From Nonomuraea gerenzanensis (lineage in GTDB: Bacteria; Actinomycetota; Actinomycetes; Streptosporangiales; Streptosporangiaceae): a stretch of DNA of 64,000 nt. The notes beneath the pieces were generated by a model that was not told where the DNA came from, searched no databases, and worked only from the letters and a program-made list of their open reading frames with translations. Made by a program: the position numbers and the translations under genes. How positions within the stretch are numbered: the first letter of the stretch is position 1; the number at the start of each line of letters is the position of its first letter. The stretch covers positions 3,472,001-3,536,000 of the forward strand of contig NZ_CP084058.1 in the NCBI RefSeq assembly GCF_020215645.1. Direction: 5' to 3'. Shown here in pieces: positions 57,518 to 64,000 of this stretch.

Positions 57518-58057
57518 TCAACACTTGGGGATACCCGTAGGTGGCGCCTCTCCCGGTTTCTTCGGTAGGTCCGTGTAGAGGTCCGATATCCAGCTGCCGT
57601 TCGTAAGCCGATTCCACACCGGCCAGGGCTTGGAATATCGACTGGGGTCACCTTCTGGATCGGAAAGGGAATCTCCATTCCGTTCCTGGCATTCGACGTA
57701 AATCACGGCGCCTTCCGGCAAATGCTCGGGACTGCCTCTGGAGGAGTCGGTCCTTGGCTGTGTATGCGTATATAGACCTTTACCTTCGGTGTGTGAGACG
57801 GTTGTCGCCCGTGCCGTACCAGAGGATGAATGTTGGCCAGAGTCCTCGGGCGTTGGTTGGGCACTCTCTGCGTCGTTCCTTGCAGGAGGGGAGACTGATC
57901 TATCTTCCGCCCACCTCTGAACGAGGGGGGCTCCAAGCGACGCCCCTCCAGCGATGAGGGCGGCGATTAACGCTGCTCCCCCAGTGATGACGGCGGCGAT
58001 CAGTACCGCCCGGTTTGCGGGTGATTTCAATGTCTGTTTGTCGCTTTCTTCTGACAT
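57518..58057 (-). CDS. Membrane-anchored extracytoplasmic protein, unknown
   Basis: A 179-residue protein with one hydrophobic helix near the N-terminus (AVLIAAVITGGAALIAALIAGGASLGA). A Ser/Thr/Gln-rich linker and an extracellular domain follow (AVIYVECQERNGDSLSDPEGDPSRYSKPWPVWNRLTNGSWISDLYTD), which resembles a bacterial SH3-type domain. The ATG at 58057 is chosen; a GTG at 58066 is possible. Directly downstream of the DUF2690 gene, so both exported proteins are one transcript. GC content is lower than that of the core. Confidence 0.65.
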   Translation of the reverse strand: MSEESDKQTLKSPANRAVLIAAVITGGAALIAALIAGGASLGAPLVQRWAEDRSVSPPARNDAESAQPTPEDSGQHSSSGTARATTVSHTEGKGLYTHTQPRTDSSRGSPEHLPEGAVIYVECQERNGDSLSDPEGDPSRYSKPWPVWNRLTNGSWISDLYTDLPKKPGEAPPTGIPKC

Positions 58058-58066
58058 GAAAGTCAC

Positions 58067-58540
58067 TTAGATGCATGGTGCTGTACGCGAGTAACTAGGA
58101 CTACCGGCCTGTAAGGCGACGGCGCAGTTGACTTGCCTTCCGTCGATCATAGGCGTGTGCTTCCAGGCATACCGGTCGCCCGGACGGGTGCCGATCTTGC
58201 CGCTGGATGGGTACCACACCGAGCCCAGTGTGTAAGGGTCCGTGTCTTGGATGAAGACGTCTACAGGTTCGATGGATCCAGAATAGATCCGCACTACCGC
58301 CCAGTTGGCTGCACAGGACGGGGAGTAGTGTTCCTCGACTCGACCTCCGTTTGCGCCGAACTGGAAGTATTCGACGGATACTAGACGATCATCGGCCGCG
58401 CAGTGAGTCGTGTACGGGTCTTTCCATTCGCACGTGGCGCCGCGACAAGGCGTCGCTTGGGCTGAAGCTGGCACCTGCGACAGAGATGTGCCGACTAGCA
58501 CGACAAAGGAGAGGATGGACATCTTTGTCCGTTTGTGCAT
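58067..58540 (-). CDS. Secreted DUF2690-family protein
   Basis: A 157-residue exported protein. The ATG at 58540 follows GGGAGA; it is followed by a signal peptide (MSILSFVVLVGTSLSQVPASAQA). The mature part has the DUF2690 cysteine pattern (PCRGATCEWKDPYTTHC, EEHYSPSCAANWAVVRIYSG). These proteins are common in actinomycetes and their role is unknown. It is cotranscribed with the membrane-anchored gene. Third codon positions are less GC-biased than in the chromosomal part. Confidence 0.8.
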   Translation of the reverse strand: MHKRTKMSILSFVVLVGTSLSQVPASAQATPCRGATCEWKDPYTTHCAADDRLVSVEYFQFGANGGRVEEHYSPSCAANWAVVRIYSGSIEPVDVFIQDTDPYTLGSVWYPSSGKIGTRPGDRYAWKHTPMIDGRQVNCAVALQAGSPSYSRTAPCI

Positions 58541-58868
58541 TGTTTGTCTCCCGGTGATCGGTGCCCTGCATGCGCCAGAACTACAGGGTAGCCAGCGACA
58601 TAGGTCTATTGGGCGCAAATGGTGCACCAGTTATGCTTTGCCGCTCGCTCTTCGACTGCGACTGACCTCTGACGTATATGCGCATAGAGGCTTTCACCTG
58701 CAACATTTCGTCACAAGAATGGCCAATACAAGATCTGCAATGCATGTCTGTGTGACGCCTTTCACACAAGCATGCATCGTGCGGCCCTCTGCCTCGTTGA
58801 GCAAATGATCTATCGCAACCTGCTCACGCGTCCGGTGTGGACAAGCCGACTGCCATGGCTGCTCAGAG
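58541..58868. other. AT-richer intergenic region upstream of DUF2690 gene
   Basis: About 330 bp, with lower GC, no supported gene and a 36-bp interrupted inverted repeat at 58742. The promoter of the minus-strand pair must be in its left part (for example near the CTCTGACGTATATGCGCATAGAG stretch, which is partly symmetric). Confidence 0.45.
58742..58777. repeat. 36-bp interrupted inverted repeat
   Basis: Outer arms TGCATG/CATGCA and inner arms TGTGTGA/TCACACA, separated by two mismatched bases on each side, with a six-base centre. Too long and symmetric for chance; could bind a regulator or form a cruciform. Confidence 0.55.
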
Positions 58869-59203
58869 TTGCCTCAAGTCTGGAACTGGTGGGACTGCGA
58901 CGATTTCGACTGCCTGTTCGTCGGCGGATCGACCGTCTGGAAGCTGTCGCCGGCGGCGGCCGTGCTCGCGCGCGCCGCGTGCGCTGCCGGGCTGTGGGTC
59001 CACGTCGGCAGGGTCAACTCGTTCAAGCGGATACGGTACGCCGCGGCGGCCATGGACGCCGACTCGGCGGACGGAACGCTCCTCGCCAACGGGCCCGACA
59101 GCACCTGCCCTCCGTTCTGGGGTGGACGTGGCAACTGCTGCTTGAGGAAGCGCCGTCGCTGCTTGACGCGCGCGAGCTGGTGCACGAGCCGTATGACGGC
59201 TGA
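58869..59203 (+). pseudogene. Degraded hypothetical gene: truncated and frameshifted
   Basis: In frame from 58869 it reads DFDCLFVGGSTVWKLSPAAA, then GLWVHVGRVNSFKRIRYAAA and DSADGTLLANGPDS. After 'GPDS' the frame breaks near 59101 and the natural continuation is in another frame: LPSVLGWTWQLLLEEAP...VHEPYDG, ending at 59203. One missing base (AGC-A-ACCTG) would restore GPDSNLPSVLG. From memory, the pattern FVGGSTxWKLS/WVHxGRVNS/DSxDGTxLAxGPDxNLP is that of a phage and actinobacterial hypothetical family. The N-terminal part that I would expect is missing too. Confidence 0.65.
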
Positions 59204-59300
59204 TACGACCTCGCATCCGCGCGCGGCCACGGCAGCACCGCGCACCCCCGCCCCCGCTATCGAACCCGTACAACTCACCCTGATCTGAAAGGGGCTTCTG

Positions 59301-59576
59301 ATGCACGTCATGTGTTTCCACTGCCGCGAACCGCTCGACCAGTGCAGGCGCACCCTGCTGCAGGACGCCACCGACAAGGCCGTGGAGGAGATCGGCTTCG
59401 CCGCGCTCGTCGCCGAGTCCGACGAGGGCCAGGCCGTGCAGGTCGTCTCCGCGTGGGACGCCGCCCGCGCGATCAACAACCTGGTGGACCTCATCGTCGC
59501 CCAGAACTACGGCATCGACGTGGACGAGGCGTATGAGCGAGCCCGCGCGCTCATCGAGGAGACCGCCTGTGCCTAG
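59301..59576 (+). CDS. Small element protein, unknown
   Basis: A 91-residue protein (MHVMCFHCREPLDQCRRTL...). A CxxC pair plus a third cysteine opens it, then long acidic helices. AAAGGGG precedes the ATG. Unknown function; the next gene's GTG overlaps its end. Confidence 0.6.
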   Translation: MHVMCFHCREPLDQCRRTLLQDATDKAVEEIGFAALVAESDEGQAVQVVSAWDAARAINNLVDLIVAQNYGIDVDEAYERARALIEETACA

Positions 59577-59933
59577 CCGCAAGCCGGCCCGGACCCCGAA
59601 GCCGAAGATGTACCAGATGGCGACCGCGTGCAGCCCCGCCGCGCATACGGCATGGTCGGTCGAGTCGTGAAGGTGATCTACCGAAATAGGCCCGCCTTCT
59701 TCGGCTACCTCGTGGACTTCGGCGACCACCAGCGCGAGCTCGCTGGGACCGATGTCGTTGAGCCGCCTCGGCTGCTGCTGGAGGAGTACCGGAAGTGGCA
59801 GGACGACTACCTCGGCTGGGAGTACATCGCCCTCCTCGATCACACATCAGTCGATCGGCGTCGTCGCCTCGTGGAGAACGGAAAGGGCACACAGAAAGAG
59901 CGCCTTCTCCATACCTGCGGATCAGCTAACTAG
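59569..59933 (+). pseudogene. Frameshifted KOW/SH3-like gene
   Basis: A GTG at 59569 overlapping the previous stop opens VPSRKPARTPKPKMYQM, then the frame is lost at about 59619. Restoring one G (ATGG-G-CGACC) gives MYQMGDRVQPRRAYGMVGRVVKVIYR and continues YLVDFGDHQRELAGTDVVEPPRL to 59933. GDRVxP..GxxGxVxxV is the KOW/SH3-like pattern of nucleic acid-binding proteins. Either a real lesion or a sequencing error at a G run. Confidence 0.6.
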
Positions 59934-59960
59934 GGGAGCAGCTCCATGCCATCGCCGCAT

Positions 59961-60818
59961 TCAAGCTGTGCCTTCGATCGGTCGACCCTTCTCGGGCATC
60001 GCCTGCAGTGCTGTCAGTAGCTTGGCGGGGTCCGTCATGAGAGTCGGATTGCGTTCCATGTGAATTAGCTCTTGCATTGTGAGATCACGCACGATTACGA
60101 TGCTTCCCGACTTAAGTACGAGAAGTGACCCGACCATGATTACGGCTCGCTCCTGTCCTTCTAGCGACTGGATCAAGCCTGCTACGGCTGCCGCCTTTTT
60201 CTCGTCAACCTGTGCTTGTGGCAGTTGAAGACCTTGGAGTCTCGCTGCCTGGTGAACCTCCTGCACGATCTCCTTCGCGATATCTGATGTGGCGACGTTC
60301 TTGGCTCGGCCGAATACTTGCCGGAACCAGGAGCCTTTCATGGCAGGAGGCGAGTTCATCTCCTCCAGTCCAAATGTCGCCATCAGCTCGAACAGCGCCT
60401 GTTCGGTGGACTGGTAAGTAGTCTCGTCTCCGAGGTAGATGGAGATCGGTAGGAGCGCAGGGTCGGCAGCGTCGGCGAATATTGTATGATCATGTAGCGC
60501 TGCCCGATATATGGCACGCTGAGCATTGGCTAGTTTGCTGGCACGTACACGGCCAGGCCTCCTGGCCGTCTTTGCAAGCTCCGCGAGCTCGGCTAATTTG
60601 TCCTCCGGAATTGACATAAAGTCGGCGAACGCCAAGAGGTCTACTTGGGCTAAGTAAGTCTGAGCGGTCTCAATTCGAGACACCTTGTCGACGGACCACT
60701 TCAAAGCCATGGCGACATCGTTCTCGGTCATCTGCAGCTTCTCGCGAATGGCGCGTAGTTCGCGGCCAAGCTGGATCGAAAAGGCATTTGGTACCCTCGA
60801 CGGTCCGCCCCCAGTCAC
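59961..60818 (-). CDS. XRE-family regulator with C-terminal sensor-like domain
   Basis: A 285-residue protein. The N-terminal helix-turn-helix is LGRELRAIREKLQMTENDVAMALKWSVDKVSRIE. The C-terminal part (ANAQRAIYRAALHDHTIFADAADPALLPISIYLGDE and so on) has no domain I can name but is typical in length for a ligand- or peptide-sensing part. GTG follows AAGGAG. GC content is low for the window. Could be the element's repressor or a regulator of the exported proteins; it faces the right-hand operator boxes. Confidence 0.75.
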   Translation of the reverse strand: MTGGGPSRVPNAFSIQLGRELRAIREKLQMTENDVAMALKWSVDKVSRIETAQTYLAQVDLLAFADFMSIPEDKLAELAELAKTARRPGRVRASKLANAQRAIYRAALHDHTIFADAADPALLPISIYLGDETTYQSTEQALFELMATFGLEEMNSPPAMKGSWFRQVFGRAKNVATSDIAKEIVQEVHQAARLQGLQLPQAQVDEKKAAAVAGLIQSLEGQERAVIMVGSLLVLKSGSIVIVRDLTMQELIHMERNPTLMTDPAKLLTALQAMPEKGRPIEGTA

Positions 60819-61248
60819 CTGTCTCTCCTTGCTGCCGTTGGTTAAGTGTTTCAGATTAGATCTCTTGATTTGGTACTCTTCGCGGTCAATCTAGTGTGGC
60901 TCATCGGCCTAGCCAGAGCGGCAACTCAGGGGTAAGAGTCTCGTTCGTGGTCCCGCCTGCGTAGACCCGTGCCCGCGCTGGTCCTGTCGGGCCGTGCGTG
61001 CAGGTGAGAGCCGCGCCAGCCTGCGGGCAGCAGGTTGGCGCGTCATCGCGCAGAGACGGCCCCGGTCCGGTTGGGACCGTCCATCCCGCCCGCGACAGAT
61101 CACCGGCAGCGAAGGCATTCCCCGCACACAGTGGGAGGCAGTGTAGCCGCCGGAGTTGCGCGTCTGACGCAAATGATGTGTCATATGCGTCAGGCGCGTG
61201 CCATGCGGTGTCGTGCCGATCCAGTCGTCACTTTCGGGGGAGTACAGC
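60819..61248. other. Intergenic region between XRE and HU genes
   Basis: About 430 bp without a supported gene. The XRE promoter lies in the AT-rich left part. A hairpin is at 61012-61042 (CGCGCCAGCCTGC with GCAGGTTGGCGCG, one G-U pair), a smaller one (CGGTCC/GGACCG) lies about 30 bp further right, and operator boxes at 61156-61200. I looked for a tRNA around 60900-60975 and found none I could fold. Confidence 0.5.
61156..61200. promoter_or_regulatory. Operator boxes, right-hand copies of the CGTCTGACGC motif
   Basis: TTGCGCGTCTGACGCAA (61156-61172) is symmetric at its ends, and ATGCGTCAGGCGCG follows about 13 bp later. They lie about 50-90 bp upstream of the HU gene, as the left copies do for other element genes. 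Confidence 0.5.
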
Positions 61249-61526
61249 GTGAATAAGACAGACGTCATCGAGGAGTTCCGCCAGCGCACCGACGCGCGTC
61301 CCGCGTCGCCGCGGCGCGGAGCGTTGAGGCGTTCATCGACATCATCGTGGGCACCGTCGCCGCCGGTGGTGAGGTCCGCATCGGCGGGCTCGGCGTGTTC
61401 GACCGCAGCTACCACAAGGCCACGGCCCGCCGGAACCCGAACACCAGCGAGGTGGTCGAGGTGCCCGGCAAGTGGGTCATGCGGTTCCGGCCTGCCATCA
61501 AGGTCAAGGCCGCCGTCAACAAGTAG
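61249..61526 (+). pseudogene. HU-like nucleoid protein gene with a frameshift
   Basis: Starts GTG with GGGGGAG upstream: VNKTDVIEEFRQRTDA, the HU N-terminus. Near 61294-61299 (a GCGCG run) the frame changes; in the other frame it reads SRVAAARSVEAFIDIIVGTVAAGGEVRIGGLGVF and on to RRNPNTSEVVEVPGKWVMRFRPAIKVKAAVNK, stopping at 61526. Removing two bases gives a normal 91-residue HU. The DNA-binding arm RRNPNT is intact. As it stands only a truncated, altered protein can be made. May be sequencing error. Confidence 0.75.
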
Positions 61527-61594
61527 CACCAGCTCGTCGGTGGTCCGTTGCGGGGGCGTGGACCGCCGACGTTTCCATTTGTGAAGGACACCAC

Positions 61595-62179
61595 ATGCGA
61601 CGATCTGACATGGACGCAGCCCTCGATGAGCTGTACGCCAAGGTGCCGCAGCCCGGCTGTAAGGGATTGTGCGTCGATAGCTGCGGCCCGGTCGGGATGA
61701 ACCCGCGCGAGCACCAGCGGATCCGCGAACGGGGCGTGAACATCCCGCACTACCGGGACGCGCTCGCCCAGCTCGCCGAGACGGGCCATTACACCTGCCC
61801 AGCGTTGAAGGACGGGCAGTGCAGCGTCTACGACGTCCGGCCGATGTCCTGTCACCTGTGGGGCGCGGTCGAAACGATGCCTTGCCCGTACGGCTGCCGC
61901 CCGGAGGAGGGACTACTTCCGGACGGGGAAGGGCACGCGCTCCTCGCGCAGTCCCTTGACGTCGGCAAGCCGGACGCGCTCGACGCTGAGCAGTTGGGGC
62001 GTCTCAAGCAGCGGTTCGACGATCCGCAGTTCCGGCAGACCGTACGACAGTACGTGCAGGAGAACCGGCCTGCTGCGAACCCCGGACAGGCCATCGAGCA
62101 CTGGCGAAGCAAGGCCGCCGGGTACGGCCCCAGCGTGCCCGCTGGGCCGAAGAAGCGACCGCGCCGCCGGCGCAGATAG
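61595..62179 (+). CDS. YkgJ-type cysteine-cluster protein
   Basis: A 194-residue protein of the YkgJ family, which binds zinc or an iron-sulfur cluster. The cysteines are GCKGLCVDSC, YTCPALKDGQCSVYDVRPMSCHLWG and MPCPYGC. The C-terminus is strongly basic (GPKKRPRRRRR), suggesting nucleic-acid contact. ATG at 61595 (MRRSDMDAALDEL) with GAAGG upstream. Function of the family is not known. Confidence 0.8.
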   Translation: MRRSDMDAALDELYAKVPQPGCKGLCVDSCGPVGMNPREHQRIRERGVNIPHYRDALAQLAETGHYTCPALKDGQCSVYDVRPMSCHLWGAVETMPCPYGCRPEEGLLPDGEGHALLAQSLDVGKPDALDAEQLGRLKQRFDDPQFRQTVRQYVQENRPAANPGQAIEHWRSKAAGYGPSVPAGPKKRPRRRRR

Positions 62180-62189
62180 GGCGCGAGGC

Positions 62190-63191
62190 TCACGCGGTGG
62201 GATCGGAAGCGACCACCAGAACACCACGACGCCGGACGGCCGACCGGCCCCCGGGCAAGTTCACGGCCTTCTGCCCGTGCCAGTGCGTCACCAACCGGTC
62301 CAGGGCCCGCACATGAGTGGCCGACAGCACGCCGGACGGGGAGCCCGCGGCGATGGCCGCCCGGCGCAGTACCCGTCGTCTTACCGCGTCGGGAAGCTTC
62401 TCCAGCTCGGCCACGACCAGGGTCACCGACTCGCCAAGGTCGCCTCGTACAGAGTGTTGGTAAGCCGAGTCGGCCCACTCGTCGAGCGCGTCGGCGTCTT
62501 CCCGCGCGAGCGCGGCGGTTCGAGCCAGCGCCTCGATCACCCCCGGCCCCAGCTCTTGCTCCAGGAGTGGAAGGATCTTGTGGCGCACTCGGACGCGGGT
62601 GTAGCGCAGGTCGGCGTTGTGCGGGTCGTCCCACGGGGTGAGGTTCTGCGCCCGGCAGGCGGCCACGGTGGTAGCCCTGGGAAGATGCAGGAGGGGGCGC
62701 CGGTAGCGCCCCGTCGTGGCCGCCATGCCGGACAGGGACCGGGGTCCGCTGCCCCTGGCCAGCCCGAGAAGCACGGTTTCGGCCTGGTCGTCGAGGGTGT
62801 GTCCGAGCAGCACGGCCGATGCGCCATGCCGGTCGGCTGCCTCGCTGAGCGCGGCATACCGGACCTCTCGTGCTGCCGCCTCTGGGCCGCCCTCCCCGCC
62901 CACGGTGACGGTGAGGACTTCCGCGGGGGTGAGGCCGAGGTCCGTGCCCAGGGCCGCCACGGTTTCCGCCCTCTGGCGCGAGCCCTCTTGGAGTTGGTGA
63001 TCCACGGTCAGCAGGCCGGCGCGCAAGCGGAGGCGTGGGGCGACGAAGGCCAGTGCTGCAGCCAGGGCCAGCGAGTCGGCCCCGCCGCTGCAGGCGGTGA
63101 GAATGAGCGCGTCCTTCTGGACGTCGGTCAGGGCTTCGCGGACGGCTCGGCGGACGTCGGCTACGGCTGGATGCGGACCCACATGTGTCAT
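62190..63191 (-). CDS. tilS: tRNA(Ile)-lysidine synthase
   Basis: Converts C34 of tRNA-Ile(CAU) to lysidine so that it reads AUA as isoleucine. The 333-residue protein has the PP-loop SGGADS at 35-40 ([18 protein letters not shown]), the [19 protein letters not shown] motif and the RYRRPLL block, plus the TilS middle domain ([20 protein letters not shown]). Length is normal for actinobacteria. Chromosomal tilS normally lies beside hpt and ftsH; here it follows a small gene in the mobile element with 21 bp between, so it is likely a cargo copy. Confidence 0.9.
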   Translation of the reverse strand: MTHVGPHPAVADVRRAVREALTDVQKDALILTACSGGADSLALAAALAFVAPRLRLRAGLLTVDHQLQEGSRQRAETVAALGTDLGLTPAEVLTVTVGGEGGPEAAAREVRYAALSEAADRHGASAVLLGHTLDDQAETVLLGLARGSGPRSLSGMAATTGRYRRPLLHLPRATTVAACRAQNLTPWDDPHNADLRYTRVRVRHKILPLLEQELGPGVIEALARTAALAREDADALDEWADSAYQHSVRGDLGESVTLVVAELEKLPDAVRRRVLRRAAIAAGSPSGVLSATHVRALDRLVTHWHGQKAVNLPGGRSAVRRRGVLVVASDPTA

Positions 63192-63212
63192 TGTCGTGGA
63201 TCCGGGTGTCGA

Positions 63213-63746
63213 TCAGTGCGCCTGCGGCTGCTGGGCGTCGCTCTGCTCCAGGTCGAGCTCGTCCAGGTATGCCTCCATGGCGTCGTTGAGGACGGCCATG
63301 CCACCCATCTGCTCCTGGTGGCACGCGGCGACGAGCCGCGCTCGCGTGTTCCGCTTGAGCCGCACTACGGAGCCTGGCGCAACCGGACGGTCGCGGGGTG
63401 TGCCAGGCGGCGGCGGGTTGGGGTCACGGGGCACTTTGAGCTTGGCCTTGTCGATGGGCTCGGGGAACACGGCGGGGATGGGCGGCTGCAGCGCGTCGCA
63501 GTAGGTGTTGATCGCCAGTTCCCACGCTTCCTGCGGGCCCATGCCCATGTCGTCGAGGGCGGTGGTGAGGCGGTCGTCGATGTCGCTGTACAGGTAGATC
63601 GTGGTGGGGACGAGGTTTGTCCAGCGCACTGCGCGGAGGCGACGTGGCCCACCTCGGCGGGTCGATTGCGGTTCCGCTGGCGGCTGTTGTCCGGCTGCGG
63701 AGTCCTTGGATGGGTTGAGCTGAGGTGGCTTCGGGGCGCGCGTCAT
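63213..63746 (-). CDS. Element protein with possible ribbon-helix-helix region, unknown
   Basis: A 177-residue protein. A basic Pro/Arg-rich N-terminus (TRAPKPPQLNPSKDS) leads to LVPTTIYLYSDIDDRLTTALDDMG, and the later VVRLKRNTRARLVAACHQEQMGGMAVLNDAMEAYLDEL resembles the strand-helix-helix of RHH DNA-binding proteins used in partition or toxin-antitoxin control. AGGAAG precedes the ATG at 63746. Directly upstream of tilS and probably cotranscribed. Confidence 0.6.
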   Translation of the reverse strand: MTRAPKPPQLNPSKDSAAGQQPPAEPQSTRRGGPRRLRAVRWTNLVPTTIYLYSDIDDRLTTALDDMGMGPQEAWELAINTYCDALQPPIPAVFPEPIDKAKLKVPRDPNPPPPGTPRDRPVAPGSVVRLKRNTRARLVAACHQEQMGGMAVLNDAMEAYLDELDLEQSDAQQPQAH

Positions 63747-63815
63747 GCGGGGCTTCCTGTGTGGTGTGTGGCGTGGTTCAACGGTACGGCGTTTCTGCCG
63801 CCGTGTCGTCTTCAA

Positions 63816-63986
63816 CGTGCACCGTAGCGGTCCGATTACTGTATGTCATTATTGGTTTCCTGATTATCCTTATCGATCCCCCACATGTAATATCGAAGTG
63901 ATCGCAGAGCTTCACGATCAACCCCTTCGCCACCTGGTGGCATGCCGCTACCAGCACCAACACCACAACCCGGAGAGGCTCACCGC
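63816..63986. other. Right-edge regulatory region with shared CCCCCACATGTA box
   Basis: About 170 bp. It is AT-rich (for example TGTCATTATTGGTTTCC), has no supported gene, and carries CCCCCACATGTA at 63879-63890, identical to 44359-44370. Probable divergent promoter for the tilS pair and the gene beginning at 63987. Confidence 0.45.
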
Positions 63987-64000
63987 ATGGAAACCCGGCT
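63987..64000 (+). CDS. Start of a gene cut by the window edge
   Basis: GGAGAGG lies 10 bases before an ATG (ATGGAAACCCGG). Only four codons are in view, so the product cannot be named. Confidence 0.35.

Noticed and set aside
60900..60975. tRNA-like string with GTTCG between XRE and HU genes
   Set aside because: I could not form an acceptor stem or a proper T-arm from it.
63778..63966. 62-codon minus-strand frame at the right edge
   Set aside because: No domain, no clear ribosome site, and it overlaps the upstream region of the better-supported gene at 63213-63746.
40954..64000. CRISPR array, conjugation (FtsK/Tra) genes, or phage structural genes
   Set aside because: Looked for; no spaced repeats of CRISPR type and no recognisable transfer, terminase, portal or capsid gene in view. 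Element type therefore stays open.

Overview
The window is very GC-rich DNA with strong G/C bias at third codon positions, GTG/TTG starts, 4-bp start/stop overlaps and actinobacterial gene families (SARP/BTAD regulator, GlnA2-GlnE, MocR, HXXEE, DUF2690). It is most likely the chromosome of a filamentous actinomycete. A Streptosporangiaceae/Nonomuraea-like host is my inference from overall style; no rRNA or other taxonomic marker is present.

Chromosomal part (1 to about 40.8 kb): a truncated ArsR regulator with its operator; nadE; a two-component pair whose response regulator is fused to a SARP; an MFS exporter divergent from an ArsR-type regulator; an EF-hand/terpene synthase gene pair; and a nitrogen block with glnA2 and glnE, between which lie a kinase-like ATPase, a hotdog protein, an alpha/beta hydrolase, an amidotransferase and an HXXEE membrane protein. 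Next come a MocR regulator divergent from a tightly coupled operon (Pht5-like binding-fold protein, nitrilase, amino-acid-type ABC transporter, then an acetyltransferase), a LysR/MFS efflux pair, a stand-alone B3/4 editing-domain protein, and two secreted proteins. A glycan locus follows: a ROK regulator with two tandem secreted endonuclease/phosphatase-F5/8C proteins faces, across a palindromic operator, an operon of Gfo/Idh oxidoreductase, GH20 hexosaminidase and a sugar ABC importer without its own ATPase.

From about 40.8 kb to the right edge lies an integrated mobile element (AICE or prophage-like) that runs off the window. A tyrosine integrase points at the left border. Behind it are a winged-helix protein that may be the replication initiator, short unknown genes in ATGA/GTGA-coupled operons, a PP2C phosphatase, and a DNA-modification block: ArdC-like protein, DUF3560-adenine methyltransferase fusion, PAPS-reductase-like PP-loop enzyme, and a C5-cytosine methyltransferase whose catalytic cysteine is split off by an intein. 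More AT-rich cargo follows (pentapeptide membrane protein, secreted DUF2690 protein, XRE regulator). The right part has three frameshifted genes, including an HU homologue, a YkgJ-type cysteine-cluster protein, and a complete tilS, unexpected in a mobile element. No FtsK/Tra, capsid or terminase gene is visible.

Repeated non-coding motifs tie the element together: CGTCTGACGC-type operator boxes before the replication-like gene, the long operon and the HU gene; a GCGG/CCGCAAT motif before two operons and inside one gene; and a CCCCCACATGTA box near both ends. The most interesting points are the intein at the methyltransferase active site with its modification neighbourhood, the mobile tilS, the SARP-response regulator fusion, the uncharacterised MocR-controlled operon, and the 39-bp tandem repeat that duplicates an overlapping stop/start junction.
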